Shown here: piece by piece, positions 55,367 to 63,463 of the stretch
How positions within the stretch are numbered: the first letter of the stretch is position 1
Layout of the letters: each line of letters starts with the position of its first letter
Source of the DNA: a bacterium
GTDB lineage: Bacteria > Zhuqueibacterota > Zhuqueibacteria > Oleimicrobiales > Geothermoviventaceae
NCBI GenBank assembly: GCA_028275345.1
Contig: JAPWUV010000004.1
Coordinates: forward strand, 237,712 to 301,711
Reading direction: 5' to 3'
Length of the DNA stretch: 64,000 nucleotides
Translations under genes and position numbers: made by a program
The notes under the pieces: model-generated
Databases searched by the model: none
Told to the model about the DNA's origin: nothing
Seen by the model: only the letters and a program-made list of their open reading frames with translations

Positions 55367-57409
55367 TCACAGGGCTTGCCTTCGCAGCCTTTCGATGTCG
55401 GTGGCTTTGCCAAGCACGAGCAACCTGTCGTCCTCCTGGATGACCATCTCTGCGTTTGGGATAAGCCGCTCCCTTTCCCCCAGGGGATTCGGCCTACTGA
55501 CGAAGATCACCTCCACCCCTTCCCGCACCCGCAAGTTGAGCTCCTTGAGGGTCTTGCCCCACATGCGCGGCAGGGAGGGGATCTCCTCGAGGACGTAGCC
55601 TTCTCCCAGCGGCGATTGGCGCTCTCGTTCCGTCAGGCGCAGGTGGTCGAAGAGGTAGTCGGCCATCTCCTGGCGTGCGAGGGCGCGATTGTAGGCCTCG
55701 AGGGCATCGCGCTTCGTGACCAGTCCGATCACCCGACGGGGATCGACGTCCGAGACCACCGGGAGCTCTTCCGAGTCCGTGCGAGCGAACTGCTGGAGGA
55801 CGAAATGGAGGTCATCGTCCATCCGAACCGCCGTCCCGTCCCGCACAGCGAGGTCGGCCGCCGTCACGAGGGATTTCAGCTCTTCGTATTCCAACATGGC
55901 CTGCCGCAAATCCCGCTCCTGGATCACCCCTACCAGGTGTCGCTCATCGTCCACCACGAAGACGGAGGAGTACGGGTTCTCCAGCATGTGTTCCAGCACC
56001 TCGGAGAGCTTGGCCCGGGTTGCCACGGTGTTCGTCTCGGGGCGGAAGATGTCGTGCACATGCAAGGAGTGGAGTACGCCCACTTCCTTCCCAAGGTGAA
56101 GGTGAACGCCACGCTTCTCCAATTGGATCAGGTGAGGCGTGGTCCCGGCAGTTTTCCGTGCCACCAAATGGCTCACGACTACGCCGGTCATCAGAGCGGG
56201 GAGGAAAGCATTGTTCCTCGTCATCTCGAGGATGATCATGATCGAGGTCAGAGGCACTCCGTTGATCCCGGCCAGGACCGCGCCCATTCCGACGAGGGAA
56301 TAGGCCACAGGATCGAAGTGGGTGCCGAGGAGGAGATTGCCTCCGTGGGCGAAAAGATAGCCGAGGAGAGCTCCCTGGAATATGGAGGGGGCGAAGATCC
56401 CTCCAAAGCTTCCGGCATGAAGAAGCAGCGGCACGAAGAGGAACTTGCCCGCCAACAGAACGGCCGCCACGAACCAGGTCAGTTGGCCTTGCAGCACCTG
56501 GTCCATTGTGTGGAAGCCGATCCCGAACAACCCCGGGAAGAAACGGCCGACGAGTCCGAGCAGCAGGCTGACCACCAGAAGCTGGATCAACGTGCCCGCG
56601 CGGCTCTGGCCGGCTCGGCGAAGTCGTCCCGCAACGCGGTAGAATTGCACGAATGCCCCTGACCACAGGCCCGCCAGGGCCCCGAACACCAGGTAGCCGA
56701 GGAATTCCGGGATTCTCCCCAGCGCAAAGGAGGGGATGGGGAACGGGTGGGCTTGCCGGAGAACGGCCTGTGCAGTCACGCTGGAAGTGACGGAGGCAAG
56801 GATGACGGCACTCAGCGTTCCCGTCTGGAGGTCGTTCATGAACACGATCTCCACGGCGAAGAAAACGCCGCCGATGGGAGCACCGAACGCGGCGGCGATC
56901 GCTGCCCCGGCTCCGGCCGCCGTCAACATCCGCAGCTTCCGCTCCGAAAGCCGAAGCAGTTGTCCGAAAAGAGAAGCTGCGCCGGCTCCGAGGCGGGAGG
57001 CGGGATCCTCGGGGCCGAGTGTCGCCCCGGACCCGATCGAGAGGATCGAAGCAACGAAATGAAAAAGAGTGGAGCGCGCCTTGATACGACCGCCCTTCCG
57101 GACAACCGACAGCATTACGTGCGAAAGCCCTCCTTCCAGGGCCACGCGAGGCGAAGTGATGCGGAGCAACCAGATCAGAACCGCGCCCAGGACGGGCGGC
57201 ACAACTACATAGTAGCTTCCCAGGAAGGACAAGGGCTCGCGGAGTCCCTCGAAGAAAAAGCGGGTTGTGGTTCGGATGCCGGAAAGAAAGAGGGCCGTGA
57301 TCAGGCCCGCGGCGGTCCCGGCAAGCAGGGATAGGAGGATCAAGGAGCCGTATTCCGGGAAGTCTCCGCTCCGGAAGAGGTCGCGTATCTTCCCATGCCC
57401 GAGTTTCAC
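55367..57409 (-). CDS. ClC-family chloride channel/transporter with CBS pair and TrkA-C domain
   Basis: 680-residue inner-membrane ClC protein from a GTG start (57409) with GGAGG eight bases upstream. The membrane part (about 20-430) has the filter motif GSGATLGPEDP with gating Glu E134, and GSFGGIFAPSIFQGALLG. Two CBS domains follow (about 450-585; VFVVDDERHLVGVIQERDL, LPVVSDVDPRRVIGLVTK). A TrkA-C/RCK-C-like domain ends the protein (about 595-680; EGVEVIFVSRP, DDRLLVLGKATDIERL). The residue after the gating Glu is Asp instead of the canonical Gly of GxEGP. CBS and TrkA-C domains usually sense nucleotides or other small ligands. No operon partner. Confidence 0.94.
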   Translation of the reverse strand: MKLGHGKIRDLFRSGDFPEYGSLILLSLLAGTAAGLITALFLSGIRTTTRFFFEGLREPLSFLGSYYVVVPPVLGAVLIWLLRITSPRVALEGGLSHVMLSVVRKGGRIKARSTLFHFVASILSIGSGATLGPEDPASRLGAGAASLFGQLLRLSERKLRMLTAAGAGAAIAAAFGAPIGGVFFAVEIVFMNDLQTGTLSAVILASVTSSVTAQAVLRQAHPFPIPSFALGRIPEFLGYLVFGALAGLWSGAFVQFYRVAGRLRRAGQSRAGTLIQLLVVSLLLGLVGRFFPGLFGIGFHTMDQVLQGQLTWFVAAVLLAGKFLFVPLLLHAGSFGGIFAPSIFQGALLGYLFAHGGNLLLGTHFDPVAYSLVGMGAVLAGINGVPLTSIMIILEMTRNNAFLPALMTGVVVSHLVARKTAGTTPHLIQLEKRGVHLHLGKEVGVLHSLHVHDIFRPETNTVATRAKLSEVLEHMLENPYSSVFVVDDERHLVGVIQERDLRQAMLEYEELKSLVTAADLAVRDGTAVRMDDDLHFVLQQFARTDSEELPVVSDVDPRRVIGLVTKRDALEAYNRALARQEMADYLFDHLRLTERERQSPLGEGYVLEEIPSLPRMWGKTLKELNLRVREGVEVIFVSRPNPLGERERLIPNAEMVIQEDDRLLVLGKATDIERLRRQAL

Positions 57410-57802
57410 CGCCAATGCCTCCGTCCCCCGGCTGCGCAAAGGAGAATGCTTCCGCCGGCGCGATTCTGGGGCGCAGCCCCGGCGCCCAGGCACTCTGCCG
57501 AGACTGGCTGCCCGTGGCCGGCTTGCCAACCAGCGCCCGAGAGCCGAAGCTTTCTTGCGCAAACCCTCACCAGCGGGCTTGAGCCCCGCTGCGCGTCTAG
57601 CGCCTTGCCGCTGGCGCGGAAGTATGACCGGTGTCCGGTGTTCCCTTCGTCGTTCCTGCTGCCCATTTGGATTCGCTTGTCTTGCGTGCCGTCGGCCGCT
57701 TCCATCGCGAGAGCCGTCGGGGCGCTGCCTCGCGATCGAAACGATTGGGGCGACATCTCGTCGCCTCGACCGGCCTGCCGGCCCAACCCCGAAGGCAGTC
57801 CG
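57410..57802. other. Intergenic region, 393 bp, between ClC and M55 peptidase genes
   Basis: No supported gene. One hairpin at 57572-57590 (AGCGGG, seven bases, CCCGCT) could end transcription of the - strand peptidase operon, though it lacks a T-tract. The rest is GC-rich with only Arg/Pro-rich chance frames. Confidence 0.5.
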
Positions 57803-58618
57803 CTAGGAGCTGGAAGCCCGGTAGAGACTCAAGAAGGCCCGGTAGAGGTCGAGGTAGTCGTCCGTCTCGTATATGAGCGTGTAGGGGTCGCTTCTTCGCC
57901 CCAGGCGGGTCCGGGAGGCTCGCTCGGCCTGCTCCGTTTTCTGGAACACGCACTCGAGACGGAATGGCGGCGCGATGCGGAGGGGCGGGATCTGTTGGCG
58001 CCGCGAGATTGCCGCCTGGACTGCCTGCTCGATGCGCTGGAGTGAGACCTCAAAGGGGAGGCACAAGGCGGCGTATCGGGAAGAGGCCTCTTTCACCGCA
58101 AGGGTTTCCACCGGAGGGTGCAGAGCCTTGGCCTCTTCACAGAGGGCCTGATCCCCCGTGACCAGCAAGACCGGCACATCCAGCCATCCGGCGAGCGCGG
58201 CGTTCAGCCCGAATTCGCCCACCGAAAGCCCGTTGATGCGCACGTCGTGAAAGGTAGAGGCGGAGAAGGTGTGGTCGTGGACGGCTCGCGGCGTCCCCGC
58301 TTTCGCATGATACCCGAGGAAGAGGGCGGCGTCGAAACCTCGGTCGATGCCCTCCATCATCGAGAGCGGCTTGTCGTAGCCAGTGAGCAGATGAGCCGGT
58401 GCCGGCAGTCGGTCGGGCAACAGGTTCAGCCCACGATTGTGGGCGTCGTTAACCACAATCTCCGTCGCGCCCCCCGCACGGCATCCCCGGATCGCCGCAC
58501 ACACCTCGCTGATCATCCATTCCCGGGCCAGCGGGTAGAGCGCACCCCCGGGGTCCACCTGCTCGTAACTCACTACCCCGTTGACCCCTTCCAGATCCGC
58601 AGAGATGTAGATTCGCAT
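57803..58618 (-). CDS. dppA: M55-family D-aminopeptidase (DppA-like)
   Basis: 271-residue cytoplasmic zinc peptidase of family M55, whose founding member releases N-terminal D-amino acids. Metal ligands are visible in the N-terminal SADLEGVNGV (D8, E10), with ALFLGYHAKAGT and VHDHTFSAS providing further His. NDAHNRGLNLL and NGLSVGEFGLNAALAG are family landmarks. It is last in a five-gene - strand operon (38 bp after the M29-like gene) with a peptide transporter, consistent with use of peptides or peptidoglycan-derived D-peptides. Confidence 0.92.
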   Translation of the reverse strand: MRIYISADLEGVNGVVSYEQVDPGGALYPLAREWMISEVCAAIRGCRAGGATEIVVNDAHNRGLNLLPDRLPAPAHLLTGYDKPLSMMEGIDRGFDAALFLGYHAKAGTPRAVHDHTFSASTFHDVRINGLSVGEFGLNAALAGWLDVPVLLVTGDQALCEEAKALHPPVETLAVKEASSRYAALCLPFEVSLQRIEQAVQAAISRRQQIPPLRIAPPFRLECVFQKTEQAERASRTRLGRRSDPYTLIYETDDYLDLYRAFLSLYRASSS

Positions 58619-58656
58619 GGCTTCCCACGAGCAATTCGGAACAAAGGTCGGGCCGG

Positions 58657-59613
58657 CTACACGACGACCTCGCCGTGTTCCATGATCACCTTTTCGTCGA
58701 TGACCACGGTGGGTTTCAGCATGATCCCGTCGATGTGAATGGGGGCCTCGTTATTGCCCCCGAAAGAAACGTTATTCCCGAGGGCGATGTGCGCCGTGCC
58801 TGCAGCTTTCTCGTCCTCGAGAGGTAACCCGACCACCTTGGCTTTCGGATTTGTGCCCAGTCCCAGCTCCGCCACCAGGCGCGAGCCCGGGCCGCAGCGC
58901 TGTAGAAGCTGGCGCAAACGCTTTGCGGCTCCATTGCCGCGGACGCGGACCACGACCCCTTCCTTGATGTCCAGGATGATCTTTTCCCGTGTGCCTGGGG
59001 CGAGCCCCATCCCGGTTTCGATCACCGCGCGACCGTACGTACCACTGCTGTGCGGACACACGGCTGCTTCGCCCGCCGGCAGGTTCGAGAAGCTGCCGGG
59101 CTCGTGCACCAGCCCAATGTCGGCGTGGCCCTTCATCCCCCGGATGGAGAGGTGAAGGTCGGTGCCGGCGGGGGTTGTGATATGCACACGGGAGCCAATC
59201 GTGAAGATGTCGGCCAGTTTGCGGCTGCGATCGCCAATGAACTTGTAGTCCACGTCCACTGCGCGCTTCAGCGTTTGTTCGGTGATGCCGGGGAGGCTCA
59301 CCGCCCGGGCTCCCTTTCGGCACGCGGCTCGGCGCGCCTCCGTGTGGGAAAGCGACACGCTGGTGATCAGCAAGATCGCGTTGGCCGCCTGCATCATCTG
59401 GGCGACGCTGGCCGGGACGGACGGGCGCCAACGGCTGAGGGGAGGGAGAGCGGCCAACGCCGTCGCGGCCCCTGCCCGCAGGCAAACCGCGAAGAAGAGC
59501 CGGGCGAGATCGAGCATGGGCTCGTCGGCCACCACCACCACTTCCTCTCCGGGCTGCACCGCCAGGCACGTATGGACCGCGATGCGAATCGCCCGCTCGA
59601 GCTTGTTAGGCAT
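58657..59613 (-). CDS. M29-like aminopeptidase
   Basis: 318-residue protein resembling the thermophilic metallo-aminopeptidase (M29/PepS-AmpS) fold family: N-terminal VQPGEEVVVVADEPMLDLAR, central ITTPAGTDLHLSIRG, and C-terminal AELGLGTNP and NNEAPIHIDGIML. The H-x-D in HIDG matches the late metal-ligand pair of M29 enzymes, and E-containing LVAELGLG may supply another. It is shorter than classical M29 members (about 370-410), so the assignment is to the superfamily. It is 7 bp downstream of the FAH-family gene in transcription order and upstream of the M55 gene. Cytoplasmic peptide hydrolysis is the likely role. Confidence 0.85.
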   Translation of the reverse strand: MPNKLERAIRIAVHTCLAVQPGEEVVVVADEPMLDLARLFFAVCLRAGAATALAALPPLSRWRPSVPASVAQMMQAANAILLITSVSLSHTEARRAACRKGARAVSLPGITEQTLKRAVDVDYKFIGDRSRKLADIFTIGSRVHITTPAGTDLHLSIRGMKGHADIGLVHEPGSFSNLPAGEAAVCPHSSGTYGRAVIETGMGLAPGTREKIILDIKEGVVVRVRGNGAAKRLRQLLQRCGPGSRLVAELGLGTNPKAKVVGLPLEDEKAAGTAHIALGNNVSFGGNNEAPIHIDGIMLKPTVVIDEKVIMEHGEVVV

Positions 59614-59620
59614 GAAATCC

Positions 59621-60580
59621 CTACCCCAGTTCCTTCGGATGCGAAGCAGGCTGAGCCTCTGCCGTTGGCCCGGATTCGGCAGCGACCGGATTGCGAAGCA
59701 CGCCGATCCGCTCGATCTCCACCTCCACTACATCCCCAGGTCGCAACGGGCTAATCCCTTCCGGCGTGCCGGTGGAAATAATGTCCCCGGGCTCCAGGGT
59801 GAGGTGCGCGCTCAGGTATTCGACGAGCTCGGGGATCTTGAAGATCATGTCTGCGGTGTTGGCTTTCTGGCGCACTTCTCCATTCACCCGAAGCTCGATG
59901 TTCAGGCTGTGCGGATTGGGGATTTCCTCACGGGGCACGATCCAGGGGCCGCAGGGACAGAAGGTGTCGAAGCTCTTCGACCGGAACCACGGTCTTGCCT
60001 TGTCAATGTCCGCCTTCTGAAGATCCCGGGCAGTGACGTCGTTCACAATGGTGTAGCCTGCCACGTAGTCCCATGCTTTCTCGGCCGGGACGCCCTTGGC
60101 CCGCTTCCCGATCACGAAAGCCAGTTCCGCCTCGTGATCGACCCGCTTCGAAAGAGCAGGGAGCCGGATGGGTTGCTCGTGGCCGATGAGAGAGGACGGG
60201 GCCTTCGCGAAGAAGATCGGCTCCTCCGGCACGGTCGCCCCGGTTTCTTGAGCGTGCGCAGCGTAATTCCGCCCGAGACAAAGGATCTTCTGAGGACGGG
60301 TGATCGGCGGCAGGAATTCCACCGGCTCCTGAAGTCGGGCGCTCTCGGCTAGGCTCCCGTCGCAGGCGAATCGCCATAACTCCCGGAGCCATTCTCGGCC
60401 GAAGCAGCCGCGCTCGATCAGATGCAGAACGGTGGGGAAGTCGGGCAATTCCAAATCCTCGGTCCCCGGCCACTCGCAGAGGAGCCAGCTGAGGTCAAAC
60501 AACTGGCTGCCGACGCAAAGCCCAGCCCGTTCTTTCCCTGCTCGACGAAAGGAGAAGATCTTGAGCGTCTCCTCGGCCAT
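59621..60580 (-). CDS. Fumarylacetoacetate hydrolase (FAH)-family protein
   Basis: 319-residue FAH-superfamily enzyme; members are fumarylpyruvate/acylpyruvate hydrolases, 2-keto-diene hydratases or oxaloacetate decarboxylases using Mg2+. Landmarks: KILCLGRNYAAHAQETG, metal-binding VDHEAELAFVIG, GYTIVNDVTARDLQ, and STGTPEGISPLRPGDVVEVE. The N-terminal about 100 residues form the usual small extra domain. The substrate is unknown; the peptide/amino-acid context would fit aromatic or branched keto-acid breakdown, but this is weak inference. GC-rich C-terminal extension of about 20 residues. Confidence 0.9.
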   Translation of the reverse strand: MAEETLKIFSFRRAGKERAGLCVGSQLFDLSWLLCEWPGTEDLELPDFPTVLHLIERGCFGREWLRELWRFACDGSLAESARLQEPVEFLPPITRPQKILCLGRNYAAHAQETGATVPEEPIFFAKAPSSLIGHEQPIRLPALSKRVDHEAELAFVIGKRAKGVPAEKAWDYVAGYTIVNDVTARDLQKADIDKARPWFRSKSFDTFCPCGPWIVPREEIPNPHSLNIELRVNGEVRQKANTADMIFKIPELVEYLSAHLTLEPGDIISTGTPEGISPLRPGDVVEVEIERIGVLRNPVAAESGPTAEAQPASHPKELG

Positions 60581-60684
60581 GTCCCTTCCTCACGTTGCGA
60601 GAGAGGCGAATCTCGCGAGCCCCGTCCCCTCGAGCGGTACCCGCGCCCGTCTCATTTCGCCTGAGCCCCCGGTTGCCCTTACCG

Positions 60685-61059
60685 CTATTCCCTTCCCACG
60701 TAGCGGATGAAGCGGCCTCGGAAGAGCTGCGCCAGAAAGAGGGTGAGGCGCTCGAAGGCCGGTTCCACCGCGGCGCCGAAGTGCTTCTTCAGCTCCTGCT
60801 CGATATCGCCAACGCTGTGACCCCCGTCGCAGAGCCGCCAGACGAAAGATCCGATCTCGTCCAGATGGACCCGGTACATGGGGTTTTTCAGCCTGGGGAG
60901 GAGGTAGCGCTGCAGGAGGGGGTGCTGGAATTTCGGCTTCAGCACGACGATCCGGCCATTCACCTCCTCCCAGGGGGAGATGCGGAGCGGGCGCAGTTTG
61001 AGCACCCTTTGCCGTTCCTCCTCAAACGGAAGGGGATCTTTGGACCAGTCCCGAGCCAT
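60685..61059 (-). CDS. PqqD-like peptide-chaperone-fold protein
   Basis: 124-residue protein with a PqqD-type winged-helix core in its second half (VHLDEIGSFVWRLCDGGHSV, then DIEQELKKHFG). PqqD-family domains hold precursor peptides for radical-SAM maturases in RiPP pathways. ATG 61059 follows GAGGGG; the longer upstream frame has no similarity. It is 88 bp from the OPT gene and 104 bp from the FAH gene. No radical-SAM enzyme or precursor peptide was found in the window, so this copy is an orphan here or has another role. Confidence 0.8.
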   Translation of the reverse strand: MARDWSKDPLPFEEERQRVLKLRPLRISPWEEVNGRIVVLKPKFQHPLLQRYLLPRLKNPMYRVHLDEIGSFVWRLCDGGHSVGDIEQELKKHFGAAVEPAFERLTLFLAQLFRGRFIRYVGRE

Positions 61060-61147
61060 GCCGGGTGCCCCTCGCTCCGAGCAGGGGCGGTCGGTCGCCG
61101 CTTCGGGCGACAAAAGGGGGCTGGAACGCGCCAGCCCCCGGGGTTTC

Positions 61148-63157
61148 TCACGCCTTTTCCACTTCGCCGCTGAGGGCAAGCTGCCTCAGGGGGTAGTAGA
61201 TGAGCACGAAAGCGAGTATCGCGAACACGGCGATCCCCAACCAAGGGGTGTAGAGCACCGTGGGTAGCTCGATGTTGGCCGCGCGGAGGGCGGCTGTGGC
61301 TACCCCGGTCAGCGCCTCGCCGGCGATCAGGCCCGAGGCCAAGAGGAGACCGATGCGCTCGACCAGGTCCTTTCCCGCCGGAGTGGCGCGGCGGCGCTGC
61401 GCGAGCACATCCACGACCCATCGAATGAGGCCGCCGACGAAGATCGCCGCCGTACTGTGGAACGGCAGGTACATCCCGACCGCGATGAGCATCGGCGAGG
61501 GAGAGCCGAGCAGGATGAGCGCCAGGGAGAAGAGCATTCCGGCCAGGACGAGGGCCCAGGCCATCTCGCCCCCTACGATGCCCTGAGACATCATGGCCAT
61601 GAGGCCGGCCTGGGGGGCAGGCAGGTTTTCGCCGCCGATCCCACCGGGCACGTGCTCGTGGAGCAGGGCCAGAGGGATCACTAGCGTGAGGGCGGCTGCC
61701 GTGACGCCGATCATCCCGCCGATCTCCATCCTCCACGGGGTGGCCCCCAGAATGTGGCCGACCTTCCAGTCCTGGATCATGTCGCCTGCCACGCCGGCCA
61801 CGCAGCAAACCACCGCGGCCACGCCCAGCACGGCAGCCACGCCCGGATTGCCCCGGACCCCAAGAGCCACCATCATGACCGCCGCGATGAGCAAGGTGGT
61901 GAGGGTGAGTCCGGAGATCGGGTTGGACGAACTTCCGATGATCCCCACCAGGTAGCCGGCCACGGCCGCAAAGAGCAGCCCCGCCAGCAGCATCACGAGC
62001 GCCGCCACAATCGCGCTGCCGAGATGGGCCGCGAAGGAGTTGTAGATGAGGATCATGGGGATCAGCAGGGCGGCGATGAGGAGCAGCACCGTGCCAAGCG
62101 GGAGGTCTTTGTCGGTGCGCAGTACACCGCCTCCCTCGCCCGCGGCGCGCATGTCCGCAACGGAGCGCCGCACTCCCGCCGCCAGGTTTTTCCGCATCCT
62201 GTACAGGGTGTAGAAGGCCCCCACAAGCATGGCCCCGACCGCCACAGGCTTCACCTGCGCATTGTAGACGGAGCTGGCGACATCCACCCAGCTGCCCTTT
62301 CCGGCCTGGACCATGTCCCACGCATCCGGGCTCATGAAAAGCACCAAAGGCATCAGGAAGAGCCAGCCGAACACGCCACCCGAGAAGGTGAGGGAGGCCA
62401 GCTTGGGGCCGATGATGTAGCCAACTCCCACCAGAGCGCCGCTTGCCGCTGGGCTCTCAATGAGCATCCGACCCTGCTTCCCAACCTCCTGGAGCACCGA
62501 ACCCTCGCCTGTCAGGTAGACGATCTTGCTGTGCCCGAGCCCCAGGATCCCCTTCACGTAGGGTTTGATCAGCTTCAGTCCGTTGGGGTTCTTCAGAAAC
62601 TCGATCACGGCGCCGAGGGCCATGGACCCGAACACGTACCGCGCACCGGTTTCCCCACCCTGTCCCGCCTTGACCAGCTCTGCGCATGCCCGGCTTTCCG
62701 GGAAGGGCAGGGTGGCGTCTTCCACCAAGGTCCGGCGCACGATAATGATGAACAGGACCCCCAGCAACCCGCCCACCAGCATCAGGACCGTGCTGCGAAA
62801 GAAGTCGAAGCGGGTCCATACCCCCGCGATCAGAAAGGCGGGGATGGTGAAGATCGCCCCCGCCGCCAGAGCTTCTCCGACAGCCCCGGTGGTTCGGGCC
62901 ATGTTCTCTTCCAGGATCGTCCCCTTTACGGGGCGCAGAGCAGCCATGGCGATTACGGCCGCCGGGAAGGTGGCAGCCACCGTCATGCCTGCCACCAGAC
63001 CCAGATAGGCGTTGGCAGCGCCCAAGATGATGGAGAGGATGGCACCCAGCAACACTGCGCGAAGCGTCAGCTCTTTCATGTCCTGATCAGGGGGAACGTA
63101 CGGATGGTAGCCAACCGGCGGGGACGATGCGGATCCCTTGTCGCTGATCGATGCCAT
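61148..63157 (-). CDS. OPT-family oligopeptide transporter
   Basis: 669-residue inner-membrane transporter with about 15-16 hydrophobic helices. Signatures: LTLRAVLLGAILSIILGAANAYLG (N-terminal helix; quoted part LGAANAYLGLVAGMTVAAT), NMARTTGAVGEALAAGAIF, and SSNPISGLTLTTLL. OPT proteins take up small peptides (or metal chelates) with protons. ATG 63157 has GGGAGGAATT upstream on the - strand; a TTG at 63163 is in frame. It leads a co-oriented operon of PqqD-like, FAH, M29-like and M55 genes, and has its own strong promoter at 63253-63281. Confidence 0.94.
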   Translation of the reverse strand: MASISDKGSASSPPVGYHPYVPPDQDMKELTLRAVLLGAILSIILGAANAYLGLVAGMTVAATFPAAVIAMAALRPVKGTILEENMARTTGAVGEALAAGAIFTIPAFLIAGVWTRFDFFRSTVLMLVGGLLGVLFIIIVRRTLVEDATLPFPESRACAELVKAGQGGETGARYVFGSMALGAVIEFLKNPNGLKLIKPYVKGILGLGHSKIVYLTGEGSVLQEVGKQGRMLIESPAASGALVGVGYIIGPKLASLTFSGGVFGWLFLMPLVLFMSPDAWDMVQAGKGSWVDVASSVYNAQVKPVAVGAMLVGAFYTLYRMRKNLAAGVRRSVADMRAAGEGGGVLRTDKDLPLGTVLLLIAALLIPMILIYNSFAAHLGSAIVAALVMLLAGLLFAAVAGYLVGIIGSSSNPISGLTLTTLLIAAVMMVALGVRGNPGVAAVLGVAAVVCCVAGVAGDMIQDWKVGHILGATPWRMEIGGMIGVTAAALTLVIPLALLHEHVPGGIGGENLPAPQAGLMAMMSQGIVGGEMAWALVLAGMLFSLALILLGSPSPMLIAVGMYLPFHSTAAIFVGGLIRWVVDVLAQRRRATPAGKDLVERIGLLLASGLIAGEALTGVATAALRAANIELPTVLYTPWLGIAVFAILAFVLIYYPLRQLALSGEVEKA

Positions 63158-63252
63158 GGGCAATTCCTCCCTCGCTGTGTTTCCGTATCAGCTGGCGGGT
63201 CCCTGAATCACACGGCCTTCGGGTCGGTTTGCGTGTTCCTCCAAACGCCGCC

Positions 63253-63281
63253 AACTTAAGCCGGCGTCGGGAAAAAGTCAA
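63253..63281 (-). promoter_or_regulatory. Sigma70-type promoter for the OPT operon
   Basis: On the - strand: TTGACT, exactly 17 bp, TAAGTT. About 95 bp upstream of the OPT start codon. Confidence 0.7.
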
Positions 63282-63338
63282 GGCAAAAGGGGAGCGGGAG
63301 CTGAGCCGGGCCGGCGAGCCACCGCACGGGGTTTCCGT

Positions 63339-63367
63339 TTGACAAAGGGAGGGGTTTTTGCTAACAT
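63339..63367 (+). promoter_or_regulatory. Sigma70-type promoter for the AGCS symporter gene
   Basis: TTGACA, exactly 17 bp, TAACAT. Predicted start near 63374, leaving a leader of about 90 nt before the ATG at 63464. Confidence 0.72.
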
Positions 63368-63463
63368 TGCGCCCAAAGGTGAGGTTTTCCCGCGCCGGAT
63401 CCGCGGATTGGCGATCTTGGGAGTGCGTTGAGGGCGCTGAACCTCGGGATTCTGGAGGCCGGA

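Larger units (their letters stand above)
63158..63463. other. Divergent intergenic region, 306 bp, between OPT and AGCS genes
   Basis: Holds two back-to-back promoters (63253-63281 -, 63339-63367 +), the most AT-rich stretch in this part of the window. The + strand leader (about 90 nt) has short GC stems but I could not match a known riboswitch. Confidence 0.6.

Noticed and set aside
57572-57590. Classical intrinsic terminator for the peptidase operon
   Set aside because: Only a 6-bp stem and no T-tract; kept as a possible hairpin within the gap description.
61754-63259. 501-codon + strand frame opposite the OPT gene
   Set aside because: His/Gln/Arg-rich mirror of the transmembrane gene; no ribosome-binding site.
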